A stretch of DNA of 64,000 nt from JAOABC01 sp041287495. Its GTDB lineage: Bacteria > Aquificota > Aquificia > Aquificales > Hydrogenothermaceae. This document shows positions 42,547 to 51,608 of the stretch, piece after piece (position 1 is the stretch's first letter; every line of letters begins with the position of its first letter). The notes below the pieces were generated by a model. It was not told where the DNA came from. It was given only the letters and a program-made list of their open reading frames with translations, and ran no database searches. The stretch spans positions 1 through 64,000 of the forward strand of contig JBEULE010000042.1 in assembly GCA_041287495.1 (NCBI GenBank), read 5' to 3'. The position numbers and the translations under genes are program-made.

Positions 42547-43179
42547 TTGGAGTCCCAGATAATGCAAACCCATGTTGTTATGGCTTTACTCGTTGTAATA
42601 GCTGTTCCAATACTATTTATGGCATTGGCTAAAAAACCTGGATTAATCCCAACACCTATACAGAATATTTTTGAGATTTACATCCAATTTATAGATAACA
42701 TGATAAAGGAGAATATGGGGGAAAAGGGAAGAAAGTACTTCCCACTAATAGCAGGAATAGGTTTATTTGTATTTTTTGGTAATCTACTTGGTATGATTCC
42801 TGGATTTGAATCACCTACAGCAAATCTAAACACAACTATGGCCCTTGCTCTGTTGGTTTTCTTTATATATAACCTTGAAGGAATAAGAACAAACGGTATA
42901 TCTTACTTTAAACATTTCTTAGGACCTGTACCTGCAATGGCCCCAATTTTTGTAATAATAGAAATTCTTAGCCATCTGAGTAGACCTGTAACACTAGCTC
43001 TCCGTCTTTTTGCAAATATGACAGGTGGCGAACTTATAAGTGTAGTTCTCATAATGCTTATACCTTTTTTAATACCTTTACCTGTGATGTTAATACACTT
43101 GATAGCTGTATTTTTGCAAACTTATGTCTTTGTAGTTCTCACAACTGTATATATAGCTGGTGCTATTACCCATGAATAA
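42547..43179 (+). CDS. atpB: ATP synthase F0 subunit a
   Basis: 210 residues with 5-6 membrane helices and the essential Arg in LALRLFANMTGG facing the c-ring. TTG 42547 lies 6 nt behind GGAGG. With atpE at 43619 it forms the proton channel; usp lies between them. Confidence 0.95.
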   Translation: MESQIMQTHVVMALLVVIAVPILFMALAKKPGLIPTPIQNIFEIYIQFIDNMIKENMGEKGRKYFPLIAGIGLFVFFGNLLGMIPGFESPTANLNTTMALALLVFFIYNLEGIRTNGISYFKHFLGPVPAMAPIFVIIEILSHLSRPVTLALRLFANMTGGELISVVLIMLIPFLIPLPVMLIHLIAVFLQTYVFVVLTTVYIAGAITHE

Positions 43180-43197
43180 CACTGATAAGGGGAAACT

Positions 43198-43593
43198 ATG
43201 GAAATAAAAAAGATATTTGTAAACTTCCAGTTTGACAACCAATCTTTAAAAGCATTAGAATTTGGAAAAGACCTTGCATCTAAATACGGTAGTGAGTTAA
43301 TAATATTCCATGAGATAGTTGATGTTTATATGATGAAGAGATGGAGTATAAGTTTTGGTATGCCGATTCAGCCAGATTTAGAGGAAAAGAGTAAGAGGAA
43401 TGTTCAGGCAAAACTTGATGATTTAATGGAAAGTTATAACGGTAAATATAAATACATAATAGATATCTCAGGAAGAATAAAAGATGTTATAGGTAAGTTT
43501 GTAAGTGAGGAAAATCCGGATTTGGTAATTTTAACAGATGAGTATGAATATTTAAACAAAAAGATAAACTGTAACGTTTTAATAGTGAAATAA
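43198..43593 (+). CDS. Universal stress protein-like (UspA fold)
   Basis: 131 residues resembling UspA: KKIFVNFQFDNQSLKALEFGKDLASKYGSELIIFH, a middle helical part, and SEENPDLVILTDEYE near the end where ATP-binding forms have GxxG motifs. Here that loop looks incomplete, so nucleotide binding is doubtful. It is inserted between atpB and atpE with 18- and 25-nt gaps, so a link to ATP-synthase status is plausible but unproven. Confidence 0.78.
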   Translation: MEIKKIFVNFQFDNQSLKALEFGKDLASKYGSELIIFHEIVDVYMMKRWSISFGMPIQPDLEEKSKRNVQAKLDDLMESYNGKYKYIIDISGRIKDVIGKFVSEENPDLVILTDEYEYLNKKINCNVLIVK

Positions 43594-43618
43594 ATACTCT
43601 TAGGAGGTTGTATAGATA

Positions 43619-43963
43619 ATGGCTAAGTTTTCAAAAGTCCTCATGTTGATGGTCCTAGTAGGAACAGTTTCTGCAGCATTTGCAGCAGAAGGAGACCCTA
43701 TGGCAAGAGCTGTATTTTACGGAGCTTTAGCTATAGGTGCCGGAGTTGCTATAGGTGCAGCTGCAGGTGGTGGTGCAGCAGGTCTTGGTAATGCTATAAG
43801 AGGAGTTCTTGAAGGAATGGCAAGAAATCCAAACATGGGACCAAAACTCCTTACAACTATGTTTATCGGTATGGCATTGATAGAAACATTCGTTCTCTAT
43901 GCTCTACTTATAGCTATAATCTTTATTTTCACAGGTATCTTTGACTCTAAAGCTGGATTTTAA
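43619..43963 (+). CDS. atpE: ATP synthase F0 subunit c with signal-like N-terminus
   Basis: 114 residues, longer than the usual 75-85. Residues 1-22 (KVLMLMVLVGTVSAAFA) look like a cleavable signal peptide; then two helices with a Gly/Ala-rich first helix, the polar loop ARNPN, and the proton-carrying Glu in ALIETF. A signal-bearing subunit c is known from Aquifex. AGGAGG precedes ATG. A strong terminator follows. Confidence 0.95.
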   Translation: MAKFSKVLMLMVLVGTVSAAFAAEGDPMARAVFYGALAIGAGVAIGAAAGGGAAGLGNAIRGVLEGMARNPNMGPKLLTTMFIGMALIETFVLYALLIAIIFIFTGIFDSKAGF

Positions 43964-43989
43964 CAAGACAGAAGTTTCGACAACATCTT

Positions 43990-44020
43990 AAGAGCAGGAT
44001 TAATCCTGCTCTTTTACTAT
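43990..44020 (+). terminator. Terminator after atpE
   Basis: A long GC-rich palindrome 43990-44013 (stem AAGAGCAGGA/TCCTGCTCTT) with a T-rich tail. Separates the atp genes from rpmH. Confidence 0.9.
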
Positions 44021-44041
44021 TTTAAAAGGAGGTTTTAACAG

Positions 44042-44188
44042 ATGGCAAATATGAAAGCTAAAGCCCATCTTTCCAATAAGAAGAGAAAGAGAGTATCCGG
44101 ATTTCTCGCAAGAATGAGGACAAAATCCGGAAGGAAAATCATAGCAAGAAGGAGAGCTAAAGGAAGAAAACGTTTAGCTCCTTCATGA
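44042..44188 (+). CDS. rpmH: 50S ribosomal protein L34
   Basis: A 48-residue basic protein with the L34 core KRVSGFLARMRTKSGRKII and ARRRAKGRKRLAPS. It carries five extra residues at the N-terminus compared with many L34s. AGGAGG at 44028-44033 precedes ATG 44042. Its stop overlaps the rnpA start in ATGA, as usual for rpmH-rnpA. Confidence 0.95.
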   Translation: MANMKAKAHLSNKKRKRVSGFLARMRTKSGRKIIARRRAKGRKRLAPS

Positions 44189-44517
44189 TAGTGTTAAAAA
44201 ATAAGAAAGATATTTCTGAAATTTTCTCTCAAAAGAATAGGTTACAGTTTGAAGATTTTATGGTAATTTTTAAAAAGAATCAGTTAGGTTATCCAAGATT
44301 TCTTTTTATAGCACCAAAGAAGGTTTTTAAACTATCAGTTAAAAGAAACAGAGTAAAAAGAGTTTTAAGGCAGGCTGTAAGGTCTGCCTTCGATGAATAC
44401 AAAAACTTAAGCTGTGATATAATACTCATAGGAAAGCAGTCTATTTTATACAAAAAGAGTTATGAAGTTGAAAATCAAATTAAATCGGCATTCAAAGAGA
44501 TTGAGAAGTTATGTTAG
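44185..44517 (+). CDS. rnpA: Ribonuclease P protein component
   Basis: 110 residues; the RNR motif KLSVKRNRVKRVLRQAVR binds RNase P RNA to mature tRNA 5' ends. Sits between rpmH and yidD with overlaps on both sides. Confidence 0.95.
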   Translation: MIVLKNKKDISEIFSQKNRLQFEDFMVIFKKNQLGYPRFLFIAPKKVFKLSVKRNRVKRVLRQAVRSAFDEYKNLSCDIILIGKQSILYKKSYEVENQIKSAFKEIEKLC

Positions 44518-44717
44518 CTAAGATAGCAATAGCTATTGTTAAACTTTATCAGAAGATATTTTCTTTTAAACAGCCTTCATGTAGATTTTATCCTACCTGT
44601 TCCCAATATTCAATTATGGCTTTTGAGAAATACGGATTCTTTAAAGGTCTTTTAAAGACTGTATGGCGAATATTAAGATGTAACCCTTACTCAAAAGGTG
44701 GGGTTGATTATCCATAA
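44511..44717 (+). CDS. yidD: Membrane protein insertion efficiency factor YidD
   Basis: 68 residues with the family pattern SFKQPSCRFYPTCSQYSIMAFEKYG and ILRCNPYSKGGVDYP. It assists YidC; conserved Cys residues present. Overlaps rnpA by 7 nt. Confidence 0.96.
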   Translation: MLAKIAIAIVKLYQKIFSFKQPSCRFYPTCSQYSIMAFEKYGFFKGLLKTVWRILRCNPYSKGGVDYP

Positions 44718-44735
44718 AAATAAGAGAGGTAAAAG

Positions 44736-46280
44736 ATGCAGGAAGATATCCAAAAGAGGATGCTTATATTTTTTGTAGTAGTTTCTATCCTTATAATATC
44801 ATTTAGCTTTTTAAGTTCTTACATTTTTCCAAAACCAGAAGAAAATGTTAAAAATGGGCAGAAAATAGTCAGTCAGACCAGTCAGAATATACAGAAAAGC
44901 CCAAATTATGGTGATATCGATCTTTTACTAACAACACAAAGACAGAGTATCCAAAGAGAAAATATAAAGATATCAACCCCAGATTTTGATATACAGTTTA
45001 CACCATACGGTGGAAGAATAACTTCTATATTGGTTAAACGTTATAATCAGGATATGGTATCTGACTATGCTAAAAACTCTGGACTATACCCCGGAGAAAT
45101 AATAACAGATGATAAAAATCTAACTAACATACTAAATCTAACAAAGTATGAAGTAAAACAAGATGGAAACACCTTAACCTTTTCTTTAAAGGGAGATGGT
45201 TTCGATATTTCTAAAATTTATACAGTAAATAATGACGGAAGTATCGATTTTCAGATAAAATCTAAAGGTTTAGAAAACCATAACCTTTGGTATCTATCAG
45301 CACTAACTTTAAAGTCTGAGGGAAGTTTTGGACATCAAGGTCCTATTATAAAAACAAAAAATGATATCTTAATGTATGGCACTGAAGATGTAAAATCTCC
45401 CATCACCATAAACGATAAAATATTATGGGCTGGAGAAGAAAATAAATACTTTTTACAGATAGTTTCACTCAAAGAAGGTATAAACAGTGTAAAGATAGTT
45501 CCATTAAACAAAGACATTACAGCTGTTTTAGTAAACATACCATCTAACTCTATTGGTTTTATGTATGGAGGTGCCAAACTTTACTCATTACTTGGAGAAA
45601 TTACGGAAAAATATCAGAAGATTTGGAATATAAACTTAGATTTAAGAAGTTCCATTGATTTTGGATTTTTTGGAATATTTGGGAAACCGTTATTCTTACT
45701 TTTACACTTCTTTTATCAGTATATCCCTAACTGGGGAGTAGCCATAATAATTTTAACAGTGTTGATAAGGATACTTTTCTTCCCTCTAAACCATAAGAGC
45801 TTAAAAGCCATGAAAAAGATGGCAGACTTGGCTCCGGAAATGGAAAAGTTAAAGAAGAAGTATGCAAAAGACCCTCAGAAACTTCAAGAAGAGATAATGA
45901 AACTTTACGCTCAAGCCGGAGCAAATCCACTATCCGGATGTTTACCTATATTAGTTCAGATACCTATATTTATAGCTCTTTATAACGTCCTTATGGTTAC
46001 AGTAGAATTAAAAGGAGCTCCATTTATACTTTGGATAAAAGATCTATCAGACAAAGACCCATATTACATATTACCTATACTGATGGGGCTTTCTATGGTA
46101 GCTCAGCAGTTTATAACTCCTTCTTCTGATAAAAATCAGCGGATTATCATGTATGTTATGGCTGCTGTATTTACATTTATGTTTTTAAACTTCCCTTCCG
46201 GACTAGTTCTATACTGGCTTACAAATAATATACTTGGTTTAATTCAGAGCTTTATAGTCAATAAAACTATGAAAAAATGA
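44736..46280 (+). CDS. yidC: Membrane protein insertase YidC
   Basis: 514 residues: an N-terminal helix, a large periplasmic domain (about 60-310), and the conserved five-helix core (PNWGVAIIILTVLIRILFFPL, NPLSGCLPILVQIPIF, FPSGLVLYWLTNNIL). Gram-negative type. Overlaps mnmE by 4 nt. Confidence 0.97.
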   Translation: MQEDIQKRMLIFFVVVSILIISFSFLSSYIFPKPEENVKNGQKIVSQTSQNIQKSPNYGDIDLLLTTQRQSIQRENIKISTPDFDIQFTPYGGRITSILVKRYNQDMVSDYAKNSGLYPGEIITDDKNLTNILNLTKYEVKQDGNTLTFSLKGDGFDISKIYTVNNDGSIDFQIKSKGLENHNLWYLSALTLKSEGSFGHQGPIIKTKNDILMYGTEDVKSPITINDKILWAGEENKYFLQIVSLKEGINSVKIVPLNKDITAVLVNIPSNSIGFMYGGAKLYSLLGEITEKYQKIWNINLDLRSSIDFGFFGIFGKPLFLLLHFFYQYIPNWGVAIIILTVLIRILFFPLNHKSLKAMKKMADLAPEMEKLKKKYAKDPQKLQEEIMKLYAQAGANPLSGCLPILVQIPIFIALYNVLMVTVELKGAPFILWIKDLSDKDPYYILPILMGLSMVAQQFITPSSDKNQRIIMYVMAAVFTFMFLNFPSGLVLYWLTNNILGLIQSFIVNKTMKK

Positions 46281-47620
46281 TTAGAGATACAATAGTTGCA
46301 AATGCAACTCCTTTGATACCATCAGGAGTTGCTGTTATTCGTATAAGTGGAGAAAAAGCATTAGAAATAGGAAAAAAACTTTTCAAAATTTCCAAAGATA
46401 TAGAACCACGAAAAGTTTACTTTAGCAAAATCATAGACAGAGAAGGAAATATTATAGATGAAGGATTACTTATATACTTCAAAAAACCTGCAAGCTTTAC
46501 AGGAGAAGATGTTATAGAGATATATCCTCACGGTAGCATTCCTGTGGTTAAAAAGATAATAGAGGAAGCCATATACTTTGGTGCAAGGTTTGCAAATCCT
46601 GGAGAATTTACAGAAAGAGCTTTTTTAAACGGTAAGATAGATTTAGTTCAGGCAGAAGCAATAGCAGAGTTAATATCTGCAAAAACACAAAAAGCAGCAA
46701 AAGCTGCTGTAAATATTCTTGAAGGAAAATTATCAAAGAAAATAAACAGTTTAAGAGAGTCTCTTATAGAGCTTATAACTTTGATAGAAGCAGAGATAAA
46801 CTTTCCGGAAGATATTGAAGAGATAGATTCTGACTTTATTATCTCGAAACTAAAAGAAGTAGAGAAAAACCTTTCAGACCTTCTGTTCACTTACAAAAAG
46901 GGGGAAATCATAAGGCAAGGTATCAAACTTGCCATCGTCGGTAGACCGAATGTAGGAAAATCTTCACTTTTTAATGCATTTATAGGGTATGAAAGATCTA
47001 TAGTTTCCGAAATCTCCGGGACAACAAGAGATTTCATAGAGGAGAGAGTAAAGATAAAAGATATACCTATAATACTTTTAGATACAGCAGGAATAAGAGA
47101 AACCACAGACAAAATAGAAAAGTTAGGAATAGAAATAGCAAAAAGAAAGATAGATGAGGCTGATATAGTGATATTTGTTTTTGATGTATCTCAAGGATTT
47201 ACAGAAGAAGATCTGAAGATATACAATGAAATTAAAGACAAAAATCATATTATAGTAGGAAATAAAGTTGATTTAGGAAAGAAAGGTCTTGATAATTTTA
47301 TAAAATCTGATAATATAATATATACAAGTTCAGTTTCAGCCATCGGACTTAAGGAACTTGAAGAGAAGATCTTAGAGAAAGTTGGAATATCTGAAGTAGA
47401 AGATGAAGTTTACATAAATCTTAGGCAAAAAATTCTAATTGAAAAAGCAATAGAAAACATAAAAAGTATAGAAAAGGAGATAGATTTTTTAATAAAAAAC
47501 AAAGAAATTTTAATGTTAAACATTCAAGAGATTGAGAAAAATCTTGATGAAATTATCGGTTTCATAACTACTGAAGATATCTTAGGTAGCATATTCAGTA
47601 AATTCTGTATAGGAAAGTAA
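46277..47620 (+). CDS. mnmE: tRNA uridine-5-carboxymethylaminomethyl GTPase MnmE
   Basis: With MnmG modifies U34 of tRNAs. 447 residues: an N-terminal folate-binding domain, a G domain (GRPNVGKSSLFNAF, DTAGIRET, NKVD) in a helical domain, and the C-terminal CIGK with catalytic Cys. Part of the rpmH-to-prfA run. Confidence 0.97.
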   Translation: MIRDTIVANATPLIPSGVAVIRISGEKALEIGKKLFKISKDIEPRKVYFSKIIDREGNIIDEGLLIYFKKPASFTGEDVIEIYPHGSIPVVKKIIEEAIYFGARFANPGEFTERAFLNGKIDLVQAEAIAELISAKTQKAAKAAVNILEGKLSKKINSLRESLIELITLIEAEINFPEDIEEIDSDFIISKLKEVEKNLSDLLFTYKKGEIIRQGIKLAIVGRPNVGKSSLFNAFIGYERSIVSEISGTTRDFIEERVKIKDIPIILLDTAGIRETTDKIEKLGIEIAKRKIDEADIVIFVFDVSQGFTEEDLKIYNEIKDKNHIIVGNKVDLGKKGLDNFIKSDNIIYTSSVSAIGLKELEEKILEKVGISEVEDEVYINLRQKILIEKAIENIKSIEKEIDFLIKNKEILMLNIQEIEKNLDEIIGFITTEDILGSIFSKFCIGK

Positions 47621-47631
47621 AGGAGGTAGAA

Positions 47632-48900
47632 ATGGACTTATCTACAATCACAAGAGAAGCACTAAAAGAGAAAACCTTAATTGAGCTAAGAGAAATAGGA
47701 GAAGAATTAGGATTAGAGAGAGTTACTGGCTTAAAGAAAGATGAACTCATAGATAAGATCTTACAGAAAAAAGAGGAAAAAGAAGGAATAACGAGGATTG
47801 AAGGTGTCCTTGAGATATTACCTGAATCTTTCGGATTTATAAGATTTTTGGAAAATAACTATGCACCAAGTCCTCAGGATGTTTATGTTTCTCCTTCTCA
47901 GATAAAAAGAATTGGACTGAGAAATGGAGATTTTATAAGAGGAGCGGCAAGAAACCCGAGAGAAGGTGAAAAGTATAGAGCATTAGTTAGGGTTGATTTT
48001 GTAGGAAATACACCTATAGAAAATGCGAGATTAAGACCTTACTTTGATAAACTTATACCATATCACCCTACAGAGAGATTTAACCTTGAGTATGATCCAT
48101 CTGATCTATCTACAAGAGTTGTAAGTTTAATCTCTCCGATAGGTAAAGGTCAGAGAGGACTGATAGTAGCTCCCCCAAAGGCAGGTAAAACAGTCTTAAT
48201 TCAGAGATTGGCAAAAGCCATAATAAAAAATCATCCTGAAGTTCATCTGATAATCCTTCTGATAGATGAAAGACCAGAAGAAGTTACTGAGATGAGAAGG
48301 ATAGTTGGCTCCGGTGCAGAGGTTGTAGCATCAACTTTTGATGAGCCACCGGAGAGACACATACAGATATCTGAACTTGTTATAGAAAAAGCGAAAAGAT
48401 TCGTTGAAGAAGGTAGAGATGTAGTTATACTACTTGACTCTATGACAAGACTTGCAAGAGCTTCTAACTCTATTACTCCACCTTCTGGAAGAGTTTTATC
48501 TGGAGGTATAGAAGCTACAGCGCTACAGAGACCTAAGAAATTCTTTGGAGCTGCAAGGAATATAGAAAATGGCGGAAGTTTGACTATACTTGCAACAGCA
48601 CTTGTAGAAACTGGCTCAAGGATGGATGACGTTATATTTGAAGAGTTTAAAGGAACTGGTAATATGGAGCTTTACCTTGACAGAAGACTTATGGAAAAGA
48701 GAGTTTTCCCTGCAATTAATATAAGTAAATCCGGCACAAGGAAAGAAGAACTTTTATTAAAAGATTGGGAATTACAGAGACTTTGGATACTTAGGAAGTT
48801 TCTGTCTACAATGGATGAAGTTGAAGCTATGGAGTTTTTACTTAGTAAGTTGAGTAAATTTAAGACAAATGAAGAATTTTTAAAATCTATGAATGCATGA
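47632..48900 (+). CDS. rho: Transcription termination factor Rho
   Basis: 422 residues: an N-terminal RHO_N domain, an RNA-binding cold-shock-like domain (ILPESFGFIRFLENNYAPSPQDVYVSPSQI), a Walker A APPKAGKTVL, and Q/R-loop regions. Hexameric RNA helicase. AGGAGG lies before ATG 47632. No internal insertion. Confidence 0.98.
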   Translation: MDLSTITREALKEKTLIELREIGEELGLERVTGLKKDELIDKILQKKEEKEGITRIEGVLEILPESFGFIRFLENNYAPSPQDVYVSPSQIKRIGLRNGDFIRGAARNPREGEKYRALVRVDFVGNTPIENARLRPYFDKLIPYHPTERFNLEYDPSDLSTRVVSLISPIGKGQRGLIVAPPKAGKTVLIQRLAKAIIKNHPEVHLIILLIDERPEEVTEMRRIVGSGAEVVASTFDEPPERHIQISELVIEKAKRFVEEGRDVVILLDSMTRLARASNSITPPSGRVLSGGIEATALQRPKKFFGAARNIENGGSLTILATALVETGSRMDDVIFEEFKGTGNMELYLDRRLMEKRVFPAINISKSGTRKEELLLKDWELQRLWILRKFLSTMDEVEAMEFLLSKLSKFKTNEEFLKSMNA

Positions 48901-48938
48901 TATAATATATATTTACATTTTTTATGAAAGGAGGCAAA

Positions 48939-49133
48939 ATGAAAACAGGAATACATCCGGAACTTAAGTTAACAAAATTTGTGTGTGGTTGCGGAAATCA
49001 GTTTGAAATTTATACAGTAAAAGGTGGAACAGTTTACCTTGAAGTTTGTAATAACTGTCATCCTTTCTATACAGGTAAATTAAGAATTAAACCTAAATTT
49101 TTAGAGTTAACAGGCCAGGTATCAGAAAAGTAA
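48939..49133 (+). CDS. rpmE: 50S ribosomal protein L31
   Basis: 64 residues, Cys-containing zinc type (CGCGN, CNNCHPFYTGK). ATG 48939 is chosen because AAGGAGG at 48928-48934 lies just upstream and inside the longer frame starting at 48924. Followed 3 nt later by prfA. Confidence 0.96.
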   Translation: MKTGIHPELKLTKFVCGCGNQFEIYTVKGGTVYLEVCNNCHPFYTGKLRIKPKFLELTGQVSEK

Positions 49134-49136
49134 TAG

Positions 49137-50219
49137 ATGAACAAGATATTATTGGCCCAATTAGAAGGAATTAGAGAAAAAGTTAAAAAGTTAGAATATT
49201 TGCTTGCTGACCCTGAAATTTTGAAAGATCAATCTAAACTACAGTCTCTGGGTAAAGAGTATAAAGACCTATCCGAGATATTACAGATGTATGAACAATA
49301 CCAAGATATCCAGAGACAGATAGAAGAGGTAAAACAACTGGTAGCAAATACTCCAGAAGATGATTTGAGAGCTTTGGCAGAGGAAGAGTTAGAATCCCTA
49401 AAACAACAGGAGAAAGACATAGAGAAGAAAATAGAGATTTCTCTTCTTCCAAAGGATCCGAATGATGAAAAAAATGTTATTCTTGAGATAAGACAAGGTG
49501 CTGGTGGTGACGAAGCATCTTTGTTTGCAGCTGAACTTTTCAGAATGTATCAGAGATATGCAGAGAGACACGGCTGGAAAACAGAGATACTGAGTCTCCA
49601 TCCAACTGAAAAGGGTGGTATCAAGGAAGTGATAGCTCTCATAAAAGGACAGGGTACATACTCAAGACTTAAATACGAAAGCGGTGTCCATAGAGTTCAA
49701 AGAGTCCCAGAAACAGAGTCGTCCGGAAGAATACACACATCAACAGTTACCGTAGCTGTCTTACCAGAAGCTCAAGAAGTTGATATTGAGATAAAACCAG
49801 AAGAGTTAAAAATAGAAACAATGAGAGCCGGAGGAGCAGGTGGACAGCATGTTAACACAACAGACTCTGCTGTAAGGATAACCCACCTTCCTACCGGTAT
49901 GGTAGTTACATGTCAAGATGAGAGATCTCAACTTCAAAACAGATTAAAAGCAATGCAGATACTCAGGGCAAGACTTAAAGATTACTACGATAGAATTGAA
50001 AGAGAAAAAATAGCAAAAGAGAGAAAAGAGCAAGTAGGAACTGGAGAGAGAAGTGAGAAGATAAGAACATACAACTTCCCTCAAAACAGAGTAACAGACC
50101 ACAGAGTAAATTACACTTCGTATAGGATAAATGAGATACTTGACGGCGACTTAGATGAGATTATAGATGTATTGATAGCCAAAGAGAATGAAGAGAAATT
50201 AGCTAAATTAGAGATATAA
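49137..50219 (+). CDS. prfA: Peptide chain release factor 1
   Basis: 360 residues. GGQ in AGGAGGQHVNTTDSAVRIT triggers hydrolysis; the anticodon-like PxT motif region is PETES (RVPETESSGRIHTS), the RF1 version reading UAG/UAA. Directly followed by tRNA-Arg. Confidence 0.97.
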   Translation: MNKILLAQLEGIREKVKKLEYLLADPEILKDQSKLQSLGKEYKDLSEILQMYEQYQDIQRQIEEVKQLVANTPEDDLRALAEEELESLKQQEKDIEKKIEISLLPKDPNDEKNVILEIRQGAGGDEASLFAAELFRMYQRYAERHGWKTEILSLHPTEKGGIKEVIALIKGQGTYSRLKYESGVHRVQRVPETESSGRIHTSTVTVAVLPEAQEVDIEIKPEELKIETMRAGGAGGQHVNTTDSAVRITHLPTGMVVTCQDERSQLQNRLKAMQILRARLKDYYDRIEREKIAKERKEQVGTGERSEKIRTYNFPQNRVTDHRVNYTSYRINEILDGDLDEIIDVLIAKENEEKLAKLEI

Positions 50220-50220
50220 G

Positions 50221-50293
50221 CGCCCATAGCTCAATTGGATAGAGCATGTGACTACGGATCACAAGGTTGGGGGTTCGAGTCCCTCTGGGCGCA
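50221..50293 (+). tRNA. tRNA-Arg(ACG)
   Basis: Acceptor GCGCCCA/TGGGCGC, anticodon loop CTACGGA, T-loop TTCGAGT. CCA is not encoded. It begins 2 nt after prfA. Confidence 0.97.
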
Positions 50294-50390
50294 TTTATTA
50301 TCAGAAAGTTAACTTTTTATTTATTTGTTATTTACAGTGACTACATATAATAATTTTTAACAATTAAAGTTAAATTGGAGGATAAAAAAA

Positions 50391-50831
50391 ATGAACAAGT
50401 TGATAGGATTGATTTTAGCAGCAACAGTTGCATCTGTAGGTTTAGTTAAAGCAGAAACACCAGATATAAAACCACAGAAAGAAGAATGTAAGTTTTGTAA
50501 AACAAAAAGAGAGTTTTATGATAGAAAGCTTGAATTTCTGAAAAAAGAACTAAATTTATCTCAAGAGCAGGTTCAAAAGATAAGCTTAATAAAACAAGAA
50601 GAAAAAGAAGCTTTGGAAAAGTTTAGGAAGGAGCATAAAATGCCCTTAGAAGAAGCTACAAAAGGTGGAGAATTTAATAGAGATATATTTATAAACACTG
50701 TAAAACAGAATAGTGAAAAGATGGCTCAGATAAAAGCTGAGTACTTCCAGAAATTATTTGAAGTTTTAGATAAGAATCAGAGAGAAAAATTTTTAAGTTT
50801 AATTCATAAAAGAACGAAAAATGAAATGTAA
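50391..50831 (+). CDS. Spy/CpxP-family periplasmic protein
   Basis: 146 residues: a signal peptide (to about residue 21), a CKFCKTK Cys pair, and two LTxxQ-like helices (ELNLSQEQVQKI, LDKNQREKF) typical of the all-helical Spy/CpxP chaperone family. It lies just before a response regulator and histidine kinase, the arrangement of cpxP-cpxRA, so it may be the kinase's periplasmic modulator. GGAGG precedes ATG 50391. A terminator follows. Confidence 0.82.
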   Translation: MNKLIGLILAATVASVGLVKAETPDIKPQKEECKFCKTKREFYDRKLEFLKKELNLSQEQVQKISLIKQEEKEALEKFRKEHKMPLEEATKGGEFNRDIFINTVKQNSEKMAQIKAEYFQKLFEVLDKNQREKFLSLIHKRTKNEM

Positions 50832-50876
50832 GTGCGAAGCCTCCTTATGGCTTAACCTCCTCCCCCCTCCATTGAT

Positions 50877-50904
50877 GGGAAGGCGTCAATGCCTTCCCTT
50901 TTTT
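50877..50904 (+). terminator. Terminator or attenuator before the two-component genes
   Basis: Stem GGGAAGGC/GCCTTCCC (50877-50884/50891-50898) with a 6-nt loop, then six T. It lies 20 nt before the response regulator start, so regulator expression may depend on readthrough. Confidence 0.9.
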
Positions 50905-50924
50905 AATTTTTAGAGGTGAAAAAC

Positions 50925-51608
50925 ATGATAAAAGCTCTAATGATAGAAGATGATAGGGAACTTGCAGAGCTTTTAACAGAATATCTATCAAAATTCAACA
51001 TATCAGTCAAAAACTTTGAGGTTCCATCTAAAGCAATTAAAGAGCTTGAAAGAAATCCAAACTACGACCTTATCATATTAGATTTATCTATACCAGAGAT
51101 GGATGGCATAGAAGTTTGTAAAAAATTAGCAAAAGAGAAAGATATACCTATAATAATATCCTCAGCAAGAAGTGATGATACAGATAAGATACTTGCCCTT
51201 GAGATAGGAGCAGACGATTATCTGGCAAAACCTTATAATCCAAGAGAGTTAGTTGCTAGGATACAGGCTGTATTAAGGAGAAAAGAGAAATTAAAATCAA
51301 AAGTTATCACCTGTGGAGAATTTGAACTTGATGAAGAAGGATATACTATAAAGAAAAATGGGGAAGTTATAAATTTAACATCTGCAGAGTTTGAGATACT
51401 ATCTATGCTTATAAAGAATAGAGGAAGAGTTTTAAGTAGAGATTACATAATTGATAACACTGTAAACATAAACTATGACAGTATAGATAGGACAGTAGAT
51501 GTGATAATAGGAAGGATAAGAAAGAAGATTAACGATGATCCGAAAAACCCAAAATATATACAGTCTATAAGAGGAATAGGTTATAAGTTTGATTGTAAAG
51601 AAGAGTAG
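50925..51608 (+). CDS. OmpR/PhoB-family response regulator
   Basis: 227 residues: a receiver domain with acidic pocket (MIEDD), phospho-acceptor Asp53 (LIILDLS) and Lys in YLAKPYNPREL, then a winged-helix DNA-binding domain (ILSMLIKNRGRVLSRDYI, IGRIRKKI). ATG 50925 is chosen, with GAGGTG at 50913-50918. Overlaps the kinase gene by 20 nt. Confidence 0.95.
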   Translation: MIKALMIEDDRELAELLTEYLSKFNISVKNFEVPSKAIKELERNPNYDLIILDLSIPEMDGIEVCKKLAKEKDIPIIISSARSDDTDKILALEIGADDYLAKPYNPRELVARIQAVLRRKEKLKSKVITCGEFELDEEGYTIKKNGEVINLTSAEFEILSMLIKNRGRVLSRDYIIDNTVNINYDSIDRTVDVIIGRIRKKINDDPKNPKYIQSIRGIGYKFDCKEE

